The position numbers and the translations under genes were made by a program. Source: Hwangdonia lutea (GTDB taxonomy: Bacteria; Bacteroidota; Bacteroidia; Flavobacteriales; Flavobacteriaceae). Taken from it: 64,000 nucleotides of DNA. The notes beneath the pieces are model-generated. The model did no database searches. It was given only the letters and a program-made list of their open reading frames with translations, and was not told the origin of the DNA. The stretch spans positions 2,266,501-2,330,500 of the forward strand of contig NZ_CP136521.1 in assembly GCF_032814565.1 (NCBI RefSeq), written 5' to 3'. This document shows positions 35,471 through 45,629 of the stretch, piece by piece (positions within the stretch are counted from its first letter, which is position 1; every line of letters begins with the position of its first letter).

Positions 35471-36430
35471 TCAAATTTTATTAAGTGCGTTAAAATTTTG
35501 CTTAAAGAAATAAAACTGATTTTTATACCAATACGTATTGGCAAAGGCTTCAACCGTAAGGGGTTTGTTCGTGTCTGCATACAAAAGATTTTCTGCTTTT
35601 TTAAGGTTTAGTTTCGCGTTTTTTAAGTCGTTTAACTTGTAATGGGTTAATGCCAACCCTAAAAGAGCCTCGTAATCTGAGGCATTATATTTTAAAGTAG
35701 CCTTAAAATCTGAAATCGCTTCAATATATTCACCCAAAAGTAAATGCGATGTACCTCTAAAAAAATAAGAGGAGGCATTATTAGCATCAAAATCTAAAGA
35801 TTTATCAAAATCTATTTTTGCTTGCTTGTAGTAGTTAATGTTTAAATGTGCTACACCTCGGTTGTAATAGGTCTCTGTGTTGGGGTTTATTAAAATGGCC
35901 AACGAGAAATCCTTTAAAGCCAATTTGTATTTTTCAAGAGCTAAAAGGGCATGGGCTCGCTGGGTGTAAAATTTGTATTCTGATGGTACTACGTCAATAA
36001 TTTTAGTTAAATCTATGACAGCGCCAATATAATCTTCTAAATAATATTTGGTATTAGCCAAATTGTACTGTGCATCAATAAATTGAGGGTCGAGTTTTAG
36101 AGCATTTTCGTAATCGATTTTTGCGCCTAAATAATCCTGTAAGTTGTATTTTGAATTGCCTCGGTTGAAATAAGAATCGGCATCTGGTTTATAAATAATT
36201 ATTTTGGTATAATCCAATATGGCGCCATGGTAGTCACCTAAGTTATTTTTTGCGATACCTCTATAAAAATAGGCGTCAAAATGCTTTGGTTCTAAGGCAA
36301 TTACTTGGTTGAGCAATTCTATTTTCTGTTTGTCATCGGTAGCTCTGTTAGCTTGTCTGTATAGTTTTTTTGCTTGTCCAATGCATAGCATTGGAAGGAT
36401 TACTAGTATTAATATGACGATTTTTTTCAT
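35471..36430 (-). CDS. Exported TPR-repeat protein
   Basis: The protein is 319 residues from ATG 36430, chosen because it begins with a signal peptide (MKKIVILILVILPMLCIGQ); an upstream ATG adds MIHK only. About eight regular TPR units follow from residue 20 to 290, marked by repeats of AYFYRGIAKNNLGDY, SYFNRGNSKYNLQDY, TYYNRGVAHLNINYY and SYFFRGTSHLLLGEY. It should be a periplasmic scaffold. The partner is unknown. Confidence 0.8.
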   Translation of the reverse strand: MKKIVILILVILPMLCIGQAKKLYRQANRATDDKQKIELLNQVIALEPKHFDAYFYRGIAKNNLGDYHGAILDYTKIIIYKPDADSYFNRGNSKYNLQDYLGAKIDYENALKLDPQFIDAQYNLANTKYYLEDYIGAVIDLTKIIDVVPSEYKFYTQRAHALLALEKYKLALKDFSLAILINPNTETYYNRGVAHLNINYYKQAKIDFDKSLDFDANNASSYFFRGTSHLLLGEYIEAISDFKATLKYNASDYEALLGLALTHYKLNDLKNAKLNLKKAENLLYADTNKPLTVEAFANTYWYKNQFYFFKQNFNALNKI

Positions 36431-36557
36431 TTTATGAATCAATTGAAAATAAGAAATAGCAGTTCGTTACAACCATTAAAGTTAGTAATATTTTATGTAT
36501 AAATAACTTTTTCTTTTAGAAGAAAAAATTCAAATAAAATGTATTTCATCGAAGTTT

Positions 36558-36589
36558 TTTGCATTTCATACGAATATTGATTACGTTTG
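36558..36589 (+). promoter_or_regulatory. Full Bacteroidota promoter (TTTG-N20-TACGTTTG) of the giant cargo gene
   Basis: A -33 TTTG at 36558-36561 and a -7 TACGTTTG at 36582-36589 are spaced 20 bases apart, within the optimal range. This is the only two-part match found in the window. The predicted start of transcription near 36596 gives a leader of about 40 bases before the ATG at 36637. Confidence 0.6.
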
Positions 36590-36636
36590 TATACTGATAT
36601 TATGTATGTTAGTACTTCAGTCCCAAAAAAATATTT

Positions 36637-39600
36637 ATGAAAAGAAGCCTACCTTTATTTGGTGTTAGTCCAGCCAAATTTTTAATTCTGTTTTTACTAG
36701 TAAGTTTTGTTAGTAATGCCCAAGTAATTCAAGTAGAAAGAGTTGGAGGTGCGGTTGTAACTCAAGGGTCTACAATTACTATAACTGCGGGTACAAGTAT
36801 CGATTTCCGTATTACAAATCAAGCTTTTGATTGTAGTAAGTTAAAGGTGCGAGACGTGGATATTAGTAATCCAACCGATTTTGATATCACACCTAATAAT
36901 CCTAAAAAAAACATTAGAACTCAATGGTGTACGTGGCCTTGGCAAGCAAATAAAACTTATTTAGATTTTGAAATAGAGAACATCAGTCCAAGTTGTGTTA
37001 CGGCAAGCACGGTTGTGACCATTGAAATTAAAGATCAGCCAGATTTCACATTCACGGTTGAAGTTGCATCTTCTCCGACTTTGGTTGTGTTAGGGGGGAG
37101 TCCTTTCCAGGATGTTTTTCACAACGATACTAATACAACCGACGACAACGGAACTTATTTTGGAGTGGTAGATGAAGGAAATACCGTAACGAGACGATTT
37201 CTTATTGGCAATGCTGGTAGTTGTGACATGGATTTCACAAATGCAACCAGTAATAATCCCGATTTTACAATTAACACACCCTTAGGAACACTTCCTATTA
37301 ACGGCATTAATCCTTATTGGGGTACTTATTTAGATATTACTTTTACAGCGCCCAATGGAGGTTCAGGTACACAGCAAGCTATAATAAGTGTTTTTACAAA
37401 CGATACCGATTACACACCGTTTTATTTAGTTGTTGAAGCCGAAATGTTCGATGAAAACATACCTGGACCGGGAGGCATTACTTCAAATTTTAAGTTATGG
37501 CTAAAGTCGACCCGAGGCATTGTTAAGTCCGGATCAACCTTAACAGAATGGCATGACTTAGGAACAAATGGTAAAGATGCTACAACAGTGGCTGGTAAAG
37601 AGCCCACATACTTAGATACGGCTACTGATAATATAAATTTTAACCCTGTTGTTAAATTTGAAAATGATGGGATGGGCACAGAGCAATATATGTACAATAA
37701 CGATGCTCCGATAAGCGGATTCTATAATCACGATATTTTTATTGTAATGATGCCAGATGCGACCATGACCAGTACTTCCAGTAGAAATACCATTTTTGCA
37801 GGGGTAGATTCCGGTAATGCAGGAGATATTACAGGTGTTGGTTTTGGAGATTATTCATCGCGTTTTACTAATGAAGCGCTTTCATATAATCAAGATGTTC
37901 CTTCACCATCTGGAAGTTATAATGGGGAGGCTGTGCTCAACGCCACTTATTCAAATGCAGGAATTATAAATGTTAGAAACGATGCCTCTTCATCGCCTAC
38001 TAAACAAGACATATTGTACAACTCCAATGTGTTAACAACCAGTAACGTATCGGATGTTTCATTTACCAATATTGATGGTAGCGAATATTGGATAGGAAAA
38101 AACTTTGACATTGCCGGAAGTTTAAATGGAAGAGTAGCAGAAATTTTTACATTCTCTGAACGCTTAAGTGATGCCGATAGACAAAAAGTTGAATCGTACT
38201 TGGCTATTAAATACGGTATTACTTTGGGTGCTGCAACCGAGGCTACAAAAAATTATGTTAACTCCTTTAATACCTCTGTTTGGGATGCAACCGCCAATGC
38301 AGGGTTTAATTATCATGTAGCTGGAATTGGTAGGGATTCAATTTCCGATTTAAACCAAAAACAATCTAAATCAATTAATTATACCAATGCGGTAACTATT
38401 GGCCTAGGTGGTGTTTTTGATACGAATAGCTTAAATCCCAATGAGTTTGAAAAAGATGGTGATTTTTTAGTTTGGGGAAATAATAATGGTGCTTTATCGG
38501 GAACAGATACCAATTCAATTACCATAGCTTCAGGAGTAACAACCACAGTAACACGCATAGACAGAAAATGGAAAATCGTGGAGTCTAATGAAGATGTTAA
38601 TGGCGATGTGGAAACCGTTTATGTTTCTATCCCTACTGCAGCCTTTAGTACTTTTACAAAAACGGCTGACGAAGAGTATGCTTTAATAGTAGCCGATAAT
38701 GCTAATTTTACTAATACAGACATTATAGATGTTATTCCATTAAGATCTGATGGTGGTACTAGTTTAGAAACCTGGTACGATTTTGAGGGTGAAAAGTATT
38801 TCACTTTTGGTAAATTGTCAAAAATTTCTAATAGTAGTGCCATAAGTATAGCTTCAGGCGATTATTTAGTGGGCGACTATTTACTTAATTTGGGTGTTGA
38901 TTCTTTTACCATTTCAGCGTGGGTAAAATTAGCATCAAATGCGAGCGACAGAACGATTATGGCTAAAGGGGAAAAGTTGCAAATGATCATCAATGCCTCA
39001 GGGAACATAGAAGTGTATGTCGATGATACAATTACACCTAAAATAACCTCTACTATGGCTGTGGATGATGGAGTGTGGCATCAGTTAACATTCATTTATG
39101 ATAGTGGAACCATTTATATTTATATTGATGGATTGTTAGATAAATCTGTACCAAACATTGTACATCCAACACCCAATTATAATCACTATGCTGTTGGTGC
39201 ACTTTATATAGATAGAAATACAGTAACCAACCCATTGTTGGGAGATATAGATGAGGTTTATATATGGGATACGGCGCTTACCCAAAATCAAGTAAGATAT
39301 TTGATGAACCAAGAGATTGAAAGGTTTGATGTTTCGGGTACCGATTACGTGTCAGGTAAAGTACTTCCTCAAGGTGCTGCAAACAATCCAACAGCAGCGA
39401 TTCCTTGGAGTAACCTAAGGGTATATTACGACTTTAACTCGTTTTATGGCTCGACCATCGAAGGTTTGACAGATGATAGGTATTTTTTAAGATTAAACTA
39501 CTTAAATAAGACAAAAACAATACGTGGTAATCAAACTGCGCCTTTACCTTATGTTTCGGCAGCTAATGGGGCTTGGGGTGCAGCAACAACTTGGAGTAAT

Positions 39601-41547
39601 AGTTCAGACCAAATGATTCCTAATTCACAGAGTTTGGACGGAAGTACGGTTGTAGGCTGGAATATTGTAGAAATAGGACACGACATCACTTCTGGAGATA
39701 GAGATATTACCCTTTTAGGTTTAAAGCAAACCTCAGGGAAACTTACCATAGCAGACCCCGTAGACCCTCAGGATGAAACCAACTCTGGACAAGCGTTAAC
39801 CGTAACCAATTATTTGGAAATAGACGGTGTTATTGATTTAGTGGGAGAATCACAATTCATACAAACTGAAGGCAGTATTTTAGATGCTGATAGTGGCGGT
39901 TTTATAGAACGCGACCAACAAGGCACCGCCAATGGATACAATTATAATTATTGGTCATCTTCGGTTGGTCCAATAACCGGCAGTACAGCAACTCGGGGAA
40001 CAGGGGTTTCTTACTTAAACAACAACCATACGATTGATGGTGTACTAAACGACGGCACAAACACAGATCTTTATCTAGGCATAGATTTTATCCCGAACCA
40101 AAATACCGGTAGTGGGCCACCACCACCACCACCGGGAACAGCAAAGGAAATTAGCTCGTATTGGTTGTATAAATTCTATGGTCCTGAAGATGATTATTTT
40201 TCGTGGCAAAGCATAGATCAAAACACAAGTCTACAGGCAGGAGAAGGCTTCACCATGAAAGGGACATTGGGTGCCGTGGCCATCACTGACCAACAAAACT
40301 ATGTGTTTAAAGGATTGCCAAACAATGGCGATATTACATTGCCACTTGATAAAACGGCTGGCGACGTAGACCGTTTAATTGGTAACCCATACCCGTCGGC
40401 TATTGATGCCACGGAATTTATTTTGGACAATATGAGCATTGCCAGTGGCGGAAACAATACAAACGGAACCATTTTTAATGGAGCGCTATATTTTTGGGAT
40501 CATTTTGGTGAAGAAAACACCCATGTATTAAAAGGCTACGTGGGTGGTTATGCCACCTATAATTTAACCGGAGGTGTAGCCGCCATATCAAACGACGCAC
40601 GAATTAATAATACCTCTGATGGTGGAAATCCGGCTAACGGTTCAAAAACACCAGGGCAATATATTCCAGTTAACCAAGGATTTTTTGTGTCAACCGCCAT
40701 CGATGGTTTTACAGACGACAATGGCGCTGTAATCTCAGTCGTTGATGGGGGCGATATTGTGTTTAAAAATAGTCAACGTGTTTTTGCTACAGAACAAGGA
40801 GGCTCGTCTACCTTTATGCGTGGTTCAAATACAAAGAAATCAACCAGCAAAACGCAAAGACAAGAAAATGATTATACCAATTCCGCTTCAATCAAATTAA
40901 TGTATAGCTCTCCTAAAGGTTATTACAGGCAGTTGCTGTTGGGAACTAATACAAATGCATCAAAAGGGTTTGATTTAGGATACGATGCCTTTATGATTGA
41001 TGCCAGCGAAGAGGATATGTATTGGAATATTGGGCAACGCAAATTTGTAATTCAAGGTGTGAATAATTTTGATGATACCAATGAGTTTCCATTGGGGCTA
41101 GTTGTTAAAAACTCCGGAATAGTAAAGATTAAATTGGATAGCGTTGAAAATTTAGATACAAGCAAAACCCTGTATATAAAGGATAATGTTACAAACGAAG
41201 TGGTATTAATAAACAATAAACCGTTTGAAATGTTTTTAGATGCCGGATCTTACAATGATAGATTTTCATTAGTGTTTCAGTCGCAATCGTTAACAACCGA
41301 AGATGTTGAAATAGCCGATAATGTGTCTGTTTATTTTGATAAATCGATATCGGAATTAAAAGTAAGAGGATTGAATGGTAGCGAACTTTTAAGCATTACC
41401 TTATTTAATATTATTGGTCAGGAAATAAAGTATATCGACTATACATCTAATAAAACATCGAAACAAATTCATGTAAATACCGGCGCTTATATTGTGCAGT
41501 TAAACACAGATAGGGGGACAATCAATAAGAAAATTATTATTGAGTAA
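36637..41547 (+). CDS. Giant secreted LamG-domain protein with type IX C-terminal sorting domain
   Basis: The 1636-residue protein starts with a long signal peptide (cleavage near FVSNAQ, residue 29). Residues 30-270 resemble choice-of-anchor beta-sandwich repeats. A laminin-G-like jelly roll begins near 285 (LWLKSTRGIVKSGSTLTEW) and is followed by a DUF8202-like region (NYHVAGIGRDSISDLNQKQS). A second LamG-type domain is near 735-900 (FTISAWVKL, DGVWHQLTFIYDSG). A PPPPPP run lies near residue 1165. The last 80 residues (LFNIIGQEIKYID, ending TINKKIIIE) form a type A sorting signal. It should be exported by the type IX system and attached to or released from the cell surface, perhaps for adhesion. 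No catalytic motif is seen. Confidence 0.85.
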   Translation: MKRSLPLFGVSPAKFLILFLLVSFVSNAQVIQVERVGGAVVTQGSTITITAGTSIDFRITNQAFDCSKLKVRDVDISNPTDFDITPNNPKKNIRTQWCTWPWQANKTYLDFEIENISPSCVTASTVVTIEIKDQPDFTFTVEVASSPTLVVLGGSPFQDVFHNDTNTTDDNGTYFGVVDEGNTVTRRFLIGNAGSCDMDFTNATSNNPDFTINTPLGTLPINGINPYWGTYLDITFTAPNGGSGTQQAIISVFTNDTDYTPFYLVVEAEMFDENIPGPGGITSNFKLWLKSTRGIVKSGSTLTEWHDLGTNGKDATTVAGKEPTYLDTATDNINFNPVVKFENDGMGTEQYMYNNDAPISGFYNHDIFIVMMPDATMTSTSSRNTIFAGVDSGNAGDITGVGFGDYSSRFTNEALSYNQDVPSPSGSYNGEAVLNATYSNAGIINVRNDASSSPTKQDILYNSNVLTTSNVSDVSFTNIDGSEYWIGKNFDIAGSLNGRVAEIFTFSERLSDADRQKVESYLAIKYGITLGAATEATKNYVNSFNTSVWDATANAGFNYHVAGIGRDSISDLNQKQSKSINYTNAVTIGLGGVFDTNSLNPNEFEKDGDFLVWGNNNGALSGTDTNSITIASGVTTTVTRIDRKWKIVESNEDVNGDVETVYVSIPTAAFSTFTKTADEEYALIVADNANFTNTDIIDVIPLRSDGGTSLETWYDFEGEKYFTFGKLSKISNSSAISIASGDYLVGDYLLNLGVDSFTISAWVKLASNASDRTIMAKGEKLQMIINASGNIEVYVDDTITPKITSTMAVDDGVWHQLTFIYDSGTIYIYIDGLLDKSVPNIVHPTPNYNHYAVGALYIDRNTVTNPLLGDIDEVYIWDTALTQNQVRYLMNQEIERFDVSGTDYVSGKVLPQGAANNPTAAIPWSNLRVYYDFNSFYGSTIEGLTDDRYFLRLNYLNKTKTIRGNQTAPLPYVSAANGAWGAATTWSNSSDQMIPNSQSLDGSTVVGWNIVEIGHDITSGDRDITLLGLKQTSGKLTIADPVDPQDETNSGQALTVTNYLEIDGVIDLVGESQFIQTEGSILDADSGGFIERDQQGTANGYNYNYWSSSVGPITGSTATRGTGVSYLNNNHTIDGVLNDGTNTDLYLGIDFIPNQNTGSGPPPPPPGTAKEISSYWLYKFYGPEDDYFSWQSIDQNTSLQAGEGFTMKGTLGAVAITDQQNYVFKGLPNNGDITLPLDKTAGDVDRLIGNPYPSAIDATEFILDNMSIASGGNNTNGTIFNGALYFWDHFGEENTHVLKGYVGGYATYNLTGGVAAISNDARINNTSDGGNPANGSKTPGQYIPVNQGFFVSTAIDGFTDDNGAVISVVDGGDIVFKNSQRVFATEQGGSSTFMRGSNTKKSTSKTQRQENDYTNSASIKLMYSSPKGYYRQLLLGTNTNASKGFDLGYDAFMIDASEEDMYWNIGQRKFVIQGVNNFDDTNEFPLGLVVKNSGIVKIKLDSVENLDTSKTLYIKDNVTNEVVLINNKPFEMFLDAGSYNDRFSLVFQSQSLTTEDVEIADNVSVYFDKSISELKVRGLNGSELLSITLFNIIGQEIKYIDYTSNKTSKQIHVNTGAYIVQLNTDRGTINKKIIIE

Positions 41548-41551
41548 GGCT

Positions 41552-42798
41552 TTATTTGTGCTTGAGCAGCTTTAATTTCTTTTTCTGTAAATATTCCTTT
41601 TCTAATGAATTGTTTACAGCATTTAAAGCCAAATCAAGATACTTGATAGCGTCGTTCCTTTTATTAATCGCAATAAAATATTCCGCTTGTGCGCCATAAA
41701 ACAGATAGGCGCGTTGTTCAAAATCTTTAGCATTAATGTCGTCTAAATACGTTTTAGCAATATCTAAATCTCGATTTTGAATACACACCACAGCCATGTT
41801 TAACACATGAATGGGCATAGGTTGTAAAGCATTGAGGCATTGATACCAATAATGGATTTTGTCCCAATCGGTGTCCTCAAAAGTTTTGGCACGCAAATGT
41901 TCTGAAGCAATGGCGGCTTCGTAATGGTAACACGAAAACGTTGTTTGCTCAACCACCGCTTTATTCATCATGGAGTTGCCCATTTTTATTAGCGGAAAAT
42001 ACCATTGTGTTCTGTCCTGGTTTTTTAAATCCAGAAGCTCGTTTTCAGCATTGGTTTTGGTTTCCAACCGTGCCGAATGAAAACACATCAATGTATACAA
42101 AGCATAAACTTCGGGCGTTCTGGTCAATTCATTTTTTAAGAGCATTTGGGTTAATCGCATCGCTTCACCACACAATTCTTTACGAATTAATATGTCGGGT
42201 TTATTGGAATGAAAGCCCTCGTTAAAAATAAGGTACAACACCTCCATAACGCTTTCTAAACGCTGTTGTAAAGCTTTCCCTTGTGGGATTTGAAATTTTA
42301 AATGCGATTGCTGAATAGTTTTTCGCGCCCGCAACAAGCGTTTTTAATAGTGTATTCTTTAGTGAGCAATGCCGATGAAATCTCTTTAATACTAAAACCG
42401 GAAACCGTTTTTAAGGCGAATGAAATGCGGTCTCTCGCATCTAATTTGGGGTGGCAAGCCGTAAAAATCATGCGCAGTTGTGCGTCTTCAATTTCCGAAT
42501 CTAAAAAAAGATCATTTATGGCAATAGCGTCCGTCCCTTGATTGATGTTCGGTAGGTGTTTGCGCTCCGTTTTTAGTTTTCTAAAAATATCCAACACCCT
42601 ATTTTTAGCCGCTTGGGTTAACCACGCTTCGGGGTATTCGGGCTGTTTGTTTCGCCAACTTATACTGGCTTTAATAAAGGTGTCTTGTACGGCATCTTCA
42701 ATAATTTCGAGGTGCTTAAGTCCAAAAATACGCGTTAAAACAGAAACCATCTTTCCGCTGTGGTGGCGAAAAAGATGGTCTATAAGTTTGGGTTCCAT
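41552..42798 (-). pseudogene. ECF sigma factor (ECF42/DUF6596 type) split by a one-base frameshift
   Basis: Two minus-strand frames together make one protein of about 415 residues. The first (42798 to 42298) holds sigma regions 2 and 4 (LEIIEDAVQDTFIKAS, then FSIKEISSALLTKE). The second (to 41552) holds the C-terminal helical extension (LIFNEGFHSN, YALYTLMCFHSAR). The expected join TIKKRLLRARKTIQQ needs six A bases, but the run at 42341-42345 (T on the plus strand) has five. Either the gene is inactivated or the base is a sequence error. The start overlaps the stop of the YCII gene by one base. ECF42 factors are characteristically paired with such proteins. Confidence 0.8.
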
Positions 42799-43145
42799 TA
42801 TTGGTCAAAAACCATAATTTCACGAATTTCAACCGTGCCGCCCAAATCGTAATCCGGATAATCCTCGGCAATTTTTTCAACCGCGTCAAAATCTTTAGCT
42901 TTCACAATGTAATAGCCGCCAACAAGCTCTTTAACCTCGGCCGAAGTTAAATCGGTTACCGTTCTGTTTTTGCCAACCACACGACGTATTTGCGGCGTTA
43001 ATGCGTTGCCATGGCTCACAATTCCGGCTTGCGTCATTTTATCGTGCCATGCAAACCATTGGCCCATTCTGCTTTGTAAATCTTCTGGCGAAAGCCCTAA
43101 ATCGGTGTAATCTGCCCCAAGAAAAATCATCATAAATTCTTTCAT
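42798..43145 (-). CDS. YCII/DGPF-domain protein, partner of ECF42 sigma factor
   Basis: The 115-residue protein begins MKEFMMIFLGADY and has the alpha-beta YCII pattern (GIVSHGNALTPQIRRVVG, GGYYIVKAKDFDAVEKIAEDYPD, ending GTVEIREIMVFDQ). DGPF/YCII proteins nearly always sit with ECF42-type sigma genes, and here the two overlap (TAATG). The biochemical role is unknown; the fold resembles small dimeric oxygen-tolerant enzymes of the dimeric alpha-beta barrel group. Expression probably depends on the same promoter upstream of 43145. Confidence 0.88.
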   Translation of the reverse strand: MKEFMMIFLGADYTDLGLSPEDLQSRMGQWFAWHDKMTQAGIVSHGNALTPQIRRVVGKNRTVTDLTSAEVKELVGGYYIVKAKDFDAVEKIAEDYPDYDLGGTVEIREIMVFDQ

Positions 43146-43264
43146 AATTATATATTTTTAAAGTTTATATAGTTAAGACGTTTGTTAGATTGGAAAAGGG
43201 GACAGCTTTTTCAAATTTAATTAAAATTCCTTTGGAAAAGGGAATCTCTTTTTTATTAATTTGG

Positions 43265-43480
43265 GCGTTACCCACTTTTGGTTTTAATGGCAAAAGTGCG
43301 TTAGGCTTGAAGTTTATCTTGAGCGAAGTCGAAAGGCTTTATCTTTTTAAACCGTCATTGCGAGGAGGTAACGACGTGGTAATCTGTCAAGTATTAGTTC
43401 CCAAGCAAAATTAATACCTTTTACATTTTAAAAAGGATGAGTTCACCCTGAGTTTGTCGAAGGGATGCAATCCTTAACGC
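43265..43480 (+). repeat. Dispersed structured repeat, long copy with nested REP sequences
   Basis: It begins GCGTTACCCAC and ends TCCTTAACGC. The first hairpin is CACTTTTG/CAAAAGTG (43273-43298). The middle contains other palindromic repeats: GAGCGAAGTCGAAAG (43321), CGTCATTGCGAGGAGG... (43353) and CCTGAGTTTGTCGAAGGG (43447). The 428-base spacer between the YCII gene and 43574 is therefore repeat DNA with no credible gene. Confidence 0.7.
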
Positions 43481-43573
43481 GGAAAGAAACGGATTGAAAA
43501 TTGTCGTTTTTTAACTTTGTTTTTGTAATTCTCAATCGAGCGCTAGCGAAGGCAATGTATAAATCAAGGTAGG

Positions 43574-43840
43574 TCAATGTAAATATAAAATGTCCTTTAA
43601 ATATAATTTCCAAGCTAAAACTAAGGTTGCGACTAAGAACACGATTTTCACAAAATATCCTACCCAAAGGTTCCGTTTTGAGTATTTTTTTGTCCAAAAT
43701 TCTTTAAGAGGAACTTTTCCTAAGTTAATGATGTAAAAAACTAAAGCACCGAACCACTTACTACTAGTTAATGCAATATCGAGATCAGAACTTATTTCTG
43801 GTTTACCATGCTTGTTTTTATTTATAGATTTTTTATTCAT
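43574..43840 (-). CDS. Small hypothetical membrane protein
   Basis: The 88-residue protein has a polar, Lys/Asn-rich N-terminus (MNKKSINKNKHGKPE), an amphipathic middle (SSKWFGALVFYIINLG, then EFWTKKYSKRN) and one membrane span near residues 62-81 (YFVKIVFLVATLVLAWKLYL). Composition and topology look protein-like. No family was recognised, and it stands alone beside repeat DNA. An overlapping frame at 43443-43697 is less convincing. Confidence 0.45.
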   Translation of the reverse strand: MNKKSINKNKHGKPEISSDLDIALTSSKWFGALVFYIINLGKVPLKEFWTKKYSKRNLWVGYFVKIVFLVATLVLAWKLYLKDILYLH

Positions 43841-43913
43841 ATTTATTAACCGAATTTAGAAATCTTTTCTGGCAAAATAAATTATCCTAATCTCAAAACG
43901 TCATAAAACAAAA

Positions 43914-43946
43914 AAGAGATTGTCTATTGAGTATAGGCAATCTCTT
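43914..43946 (-). terminator. Terminator after pruA
   Basis: The stem AGAGATTGCCTAT/ATAGACAATCTCT on the minus strand (one G-U pair) has a TACT-like loop and is followed by TTTTTTG. It lies 55 bases past the pruA stop; a second small palindrome ATTCCTGCG/CGCAGGAAT lies at 43978-43997. Confidence 0.7.
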
Positions 43947-44000
43947 TCGTTAATAATTTAGGCTTCTCGATAATGAGATTCCTGCGTCCGCAGGAATTTG

Positions 44001-45629
44001 TTATTCACCCAAAAACGGATAACGATAATCCACAGGCGAAACAAATGTTTCTTTTATCATTCGTGGCGATACCCAACGCAATAAGTTTTGGGCGCTACCT
44101 GCTTTATCGTTTGTTCCAGATGCACGGGCACCTCCAAACGGTTGTTGGCCAACAACGGCACCTGTTGGCTTGTCGTTAATATAAAAGTTTCCGGCGGCGT
44201 TTTGTAAGGCTTCCGTAGCCTCAACAATCGCATATCTATCGGTTGAAAGAACAGCGCCCGTTAGTGCGTATTCGCTAGTTTCGTCAACTAGTTTTAAGGT
44301 TTCAGAATATTTGTTTTCATCATACACGTAAATGGTTATAATAGGGCCAAATAACTCAGTACACATCGTTTCGTACTTGGGATTTGTGGTAACAATCACG
44401 GTTGGCTCAATAAAGTAACCTTTAGATTTATCGTAGTTTCCACCGGCAATAATTTCGGCATCGGCATCATTTTTTGCAGCATCAATATAAGAGGCCAATT
44501 TATCAAAAGCCCCTTCGTTAATTACGGCAGTGATAAAGTTGCTCATATCTTCTGGCGATCCCATTTTGAAAGACTTCACATCTTCAATCACGAATTTTTT
44601 AACATCGTCCCATAAATTTGAAGGAATATAAGCTCTTGAGGCAGCACTACATTTTTGTCCTTGAAACTCAAAAGCACCTCTGGAAATAGCGGTTGCAACT
44701 TGTTTTGCAACGGCGGATTTATGCGCGATAACAAAATCTTTTCCACCAGTTTCACCCACTATTCTCGGGTAGGTTTTGTAGTTTTCAATGTTATTTCCAA
44801 TTTGTTTCCATAAATTTTGAAAAACAGGAGTCGAGCCCGTATAGTGCAATCCAGAAAAATGTGGGCTTGCCAATACCGTATCGGTAATCATACCTGGGTT
44901 GCCAAAAACCACATTAATAACACCGGCAGGAACGCCAGCTTCCTTAAATACATCCATAATTACTTTAGCAGAATATATTTGATTGTTGCTTGGTTTCCAC
45001 ACCACAACATTACCCATTAAAGCCATACACGCCGGTAAATTTCCAGCAATGGCCGTAAAGTTAAAAGGCGTAACGGCATAGGTAAACCCTTCAAGTGGAC
45101 GGTACTCAATACGGTTCCAAGCGTCGGTTGTGCTCTCTGGCTGATCCAAATAAATATCAGTCATAAACTGCACATTAAAACGTAAAAAGTCTATGAGTTC
45201 GCAAGCCGAATCAATTTCAGCTTGATAAATATTTTTAGATTGCCCAATCATGGTTGCCGCATTTATTTTGGCACGGTAAGGGCCAGCAATTAGTTCGGCA
45301 GCTTTTAAAAAGATACCAGCACGCTGTTCCCATGGCATCTGACTCCAGTTTTTTCTGGCTTCAAGTGCGGTTGCAATGGCTTCGTCAACGTGTTTCTTTT
45401 CTGCTAAATGATAGGTGCCAACTATGTGTTTATGGTCGTGCGGAGGCGACATGGTTCTCGTGTTGCCGGTCGTTACATCTTTTCCGTTAATGTACATAGG
45501 CACATCAACTTGACTGTTATACATGTCTTTGTATGCTTTAAGAACAGCGTCGCGCTCTGGCGTTCCCGGTGCATAGCTTTTAACTGGTTCATTTATAGCA
45601 ACTGGTACGTTAAAAAATCCTTTTCCCAT
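44001..45629 (-). CDS. pruA: L-glutamate gamma-semialdehyde (1-pyrroline-5-carboxylate) dehydrogenase
   Basis: This NAD-dependent enzyme oxidises glutamate semialdehyde to glutamate, the last step of proline breakdown. The 542-residue protein matches the long stand-alone P5CDH of Bacteroidota and eukaryotes. It shows FTYAVTPFNFTAIAGNLP, VWKPSNNQIYSA, the Glu region VGETGGKDFVIAH, the catalytic Cys in FEFQGQKCSAASRAY, then FGPIITIYVY and PFGGARASGTNDKAG. A minus-strand TAAATTTG box lies at 45669-45676. The proline dehydrogenase gene is not in the window. Confidence 0.95.
   Translation of the reverse strand: MGKGFFNVPVAINEPVKSYAPGTPERDAVLKAYKDMYNSQVDVPMYINGKDVTTGNTRTMSPPHDHKHIVGTYHLAEKKHVDEAIATALEARKNWSQMPWEQRAGIFLKAAELIAGPYRAKINAATMIGQSKNIYQAEIDSACELIDFLRFNVQFMTDIYLDQPESTTDAWNRIEYRPLEGFTYAVTPFNFTAIAGNLPACMALMGNVVVWKPSNNQIYSAKVIMDVFKEAGVPAGVINVVFGNPGMITDTVLASPHFSGLHYTGSTPVFQNLWKQIGNNIENYKTYPRIVGETGGKDFVIAHKSAVAKQVATAISRGAFEFQGQKCSAASRAYIPSNLWDDVKKFVIEDVKSFKMGSPEDMSNFITAVINEGAFDKLASYIDAAKNDADAEIIAGGNYDKSKGYFIEPTVIVTTNPKYETMCTELFGPIITIYVYDENKYSETLKLVDETSEYALTGAVLSTDRYAIVEATEALQNAAGNFYINDKPTGAVVGQQPFGGARASGTNDKAGSAQNLLRWVSPRMIKETFVSPVDYRYPFLGE

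Noticed and set aside
43190-43414. Plus-strand frame of 74 codons
   Set aside because: It lies within the structured repeat and its nested palindromes.
43443-43697. Minus-strand frame overlapping the small membrane protein
   Set aside because: It extends into repeat DNA and its sequence is less protein-like than the alternative frame 43574-43840.
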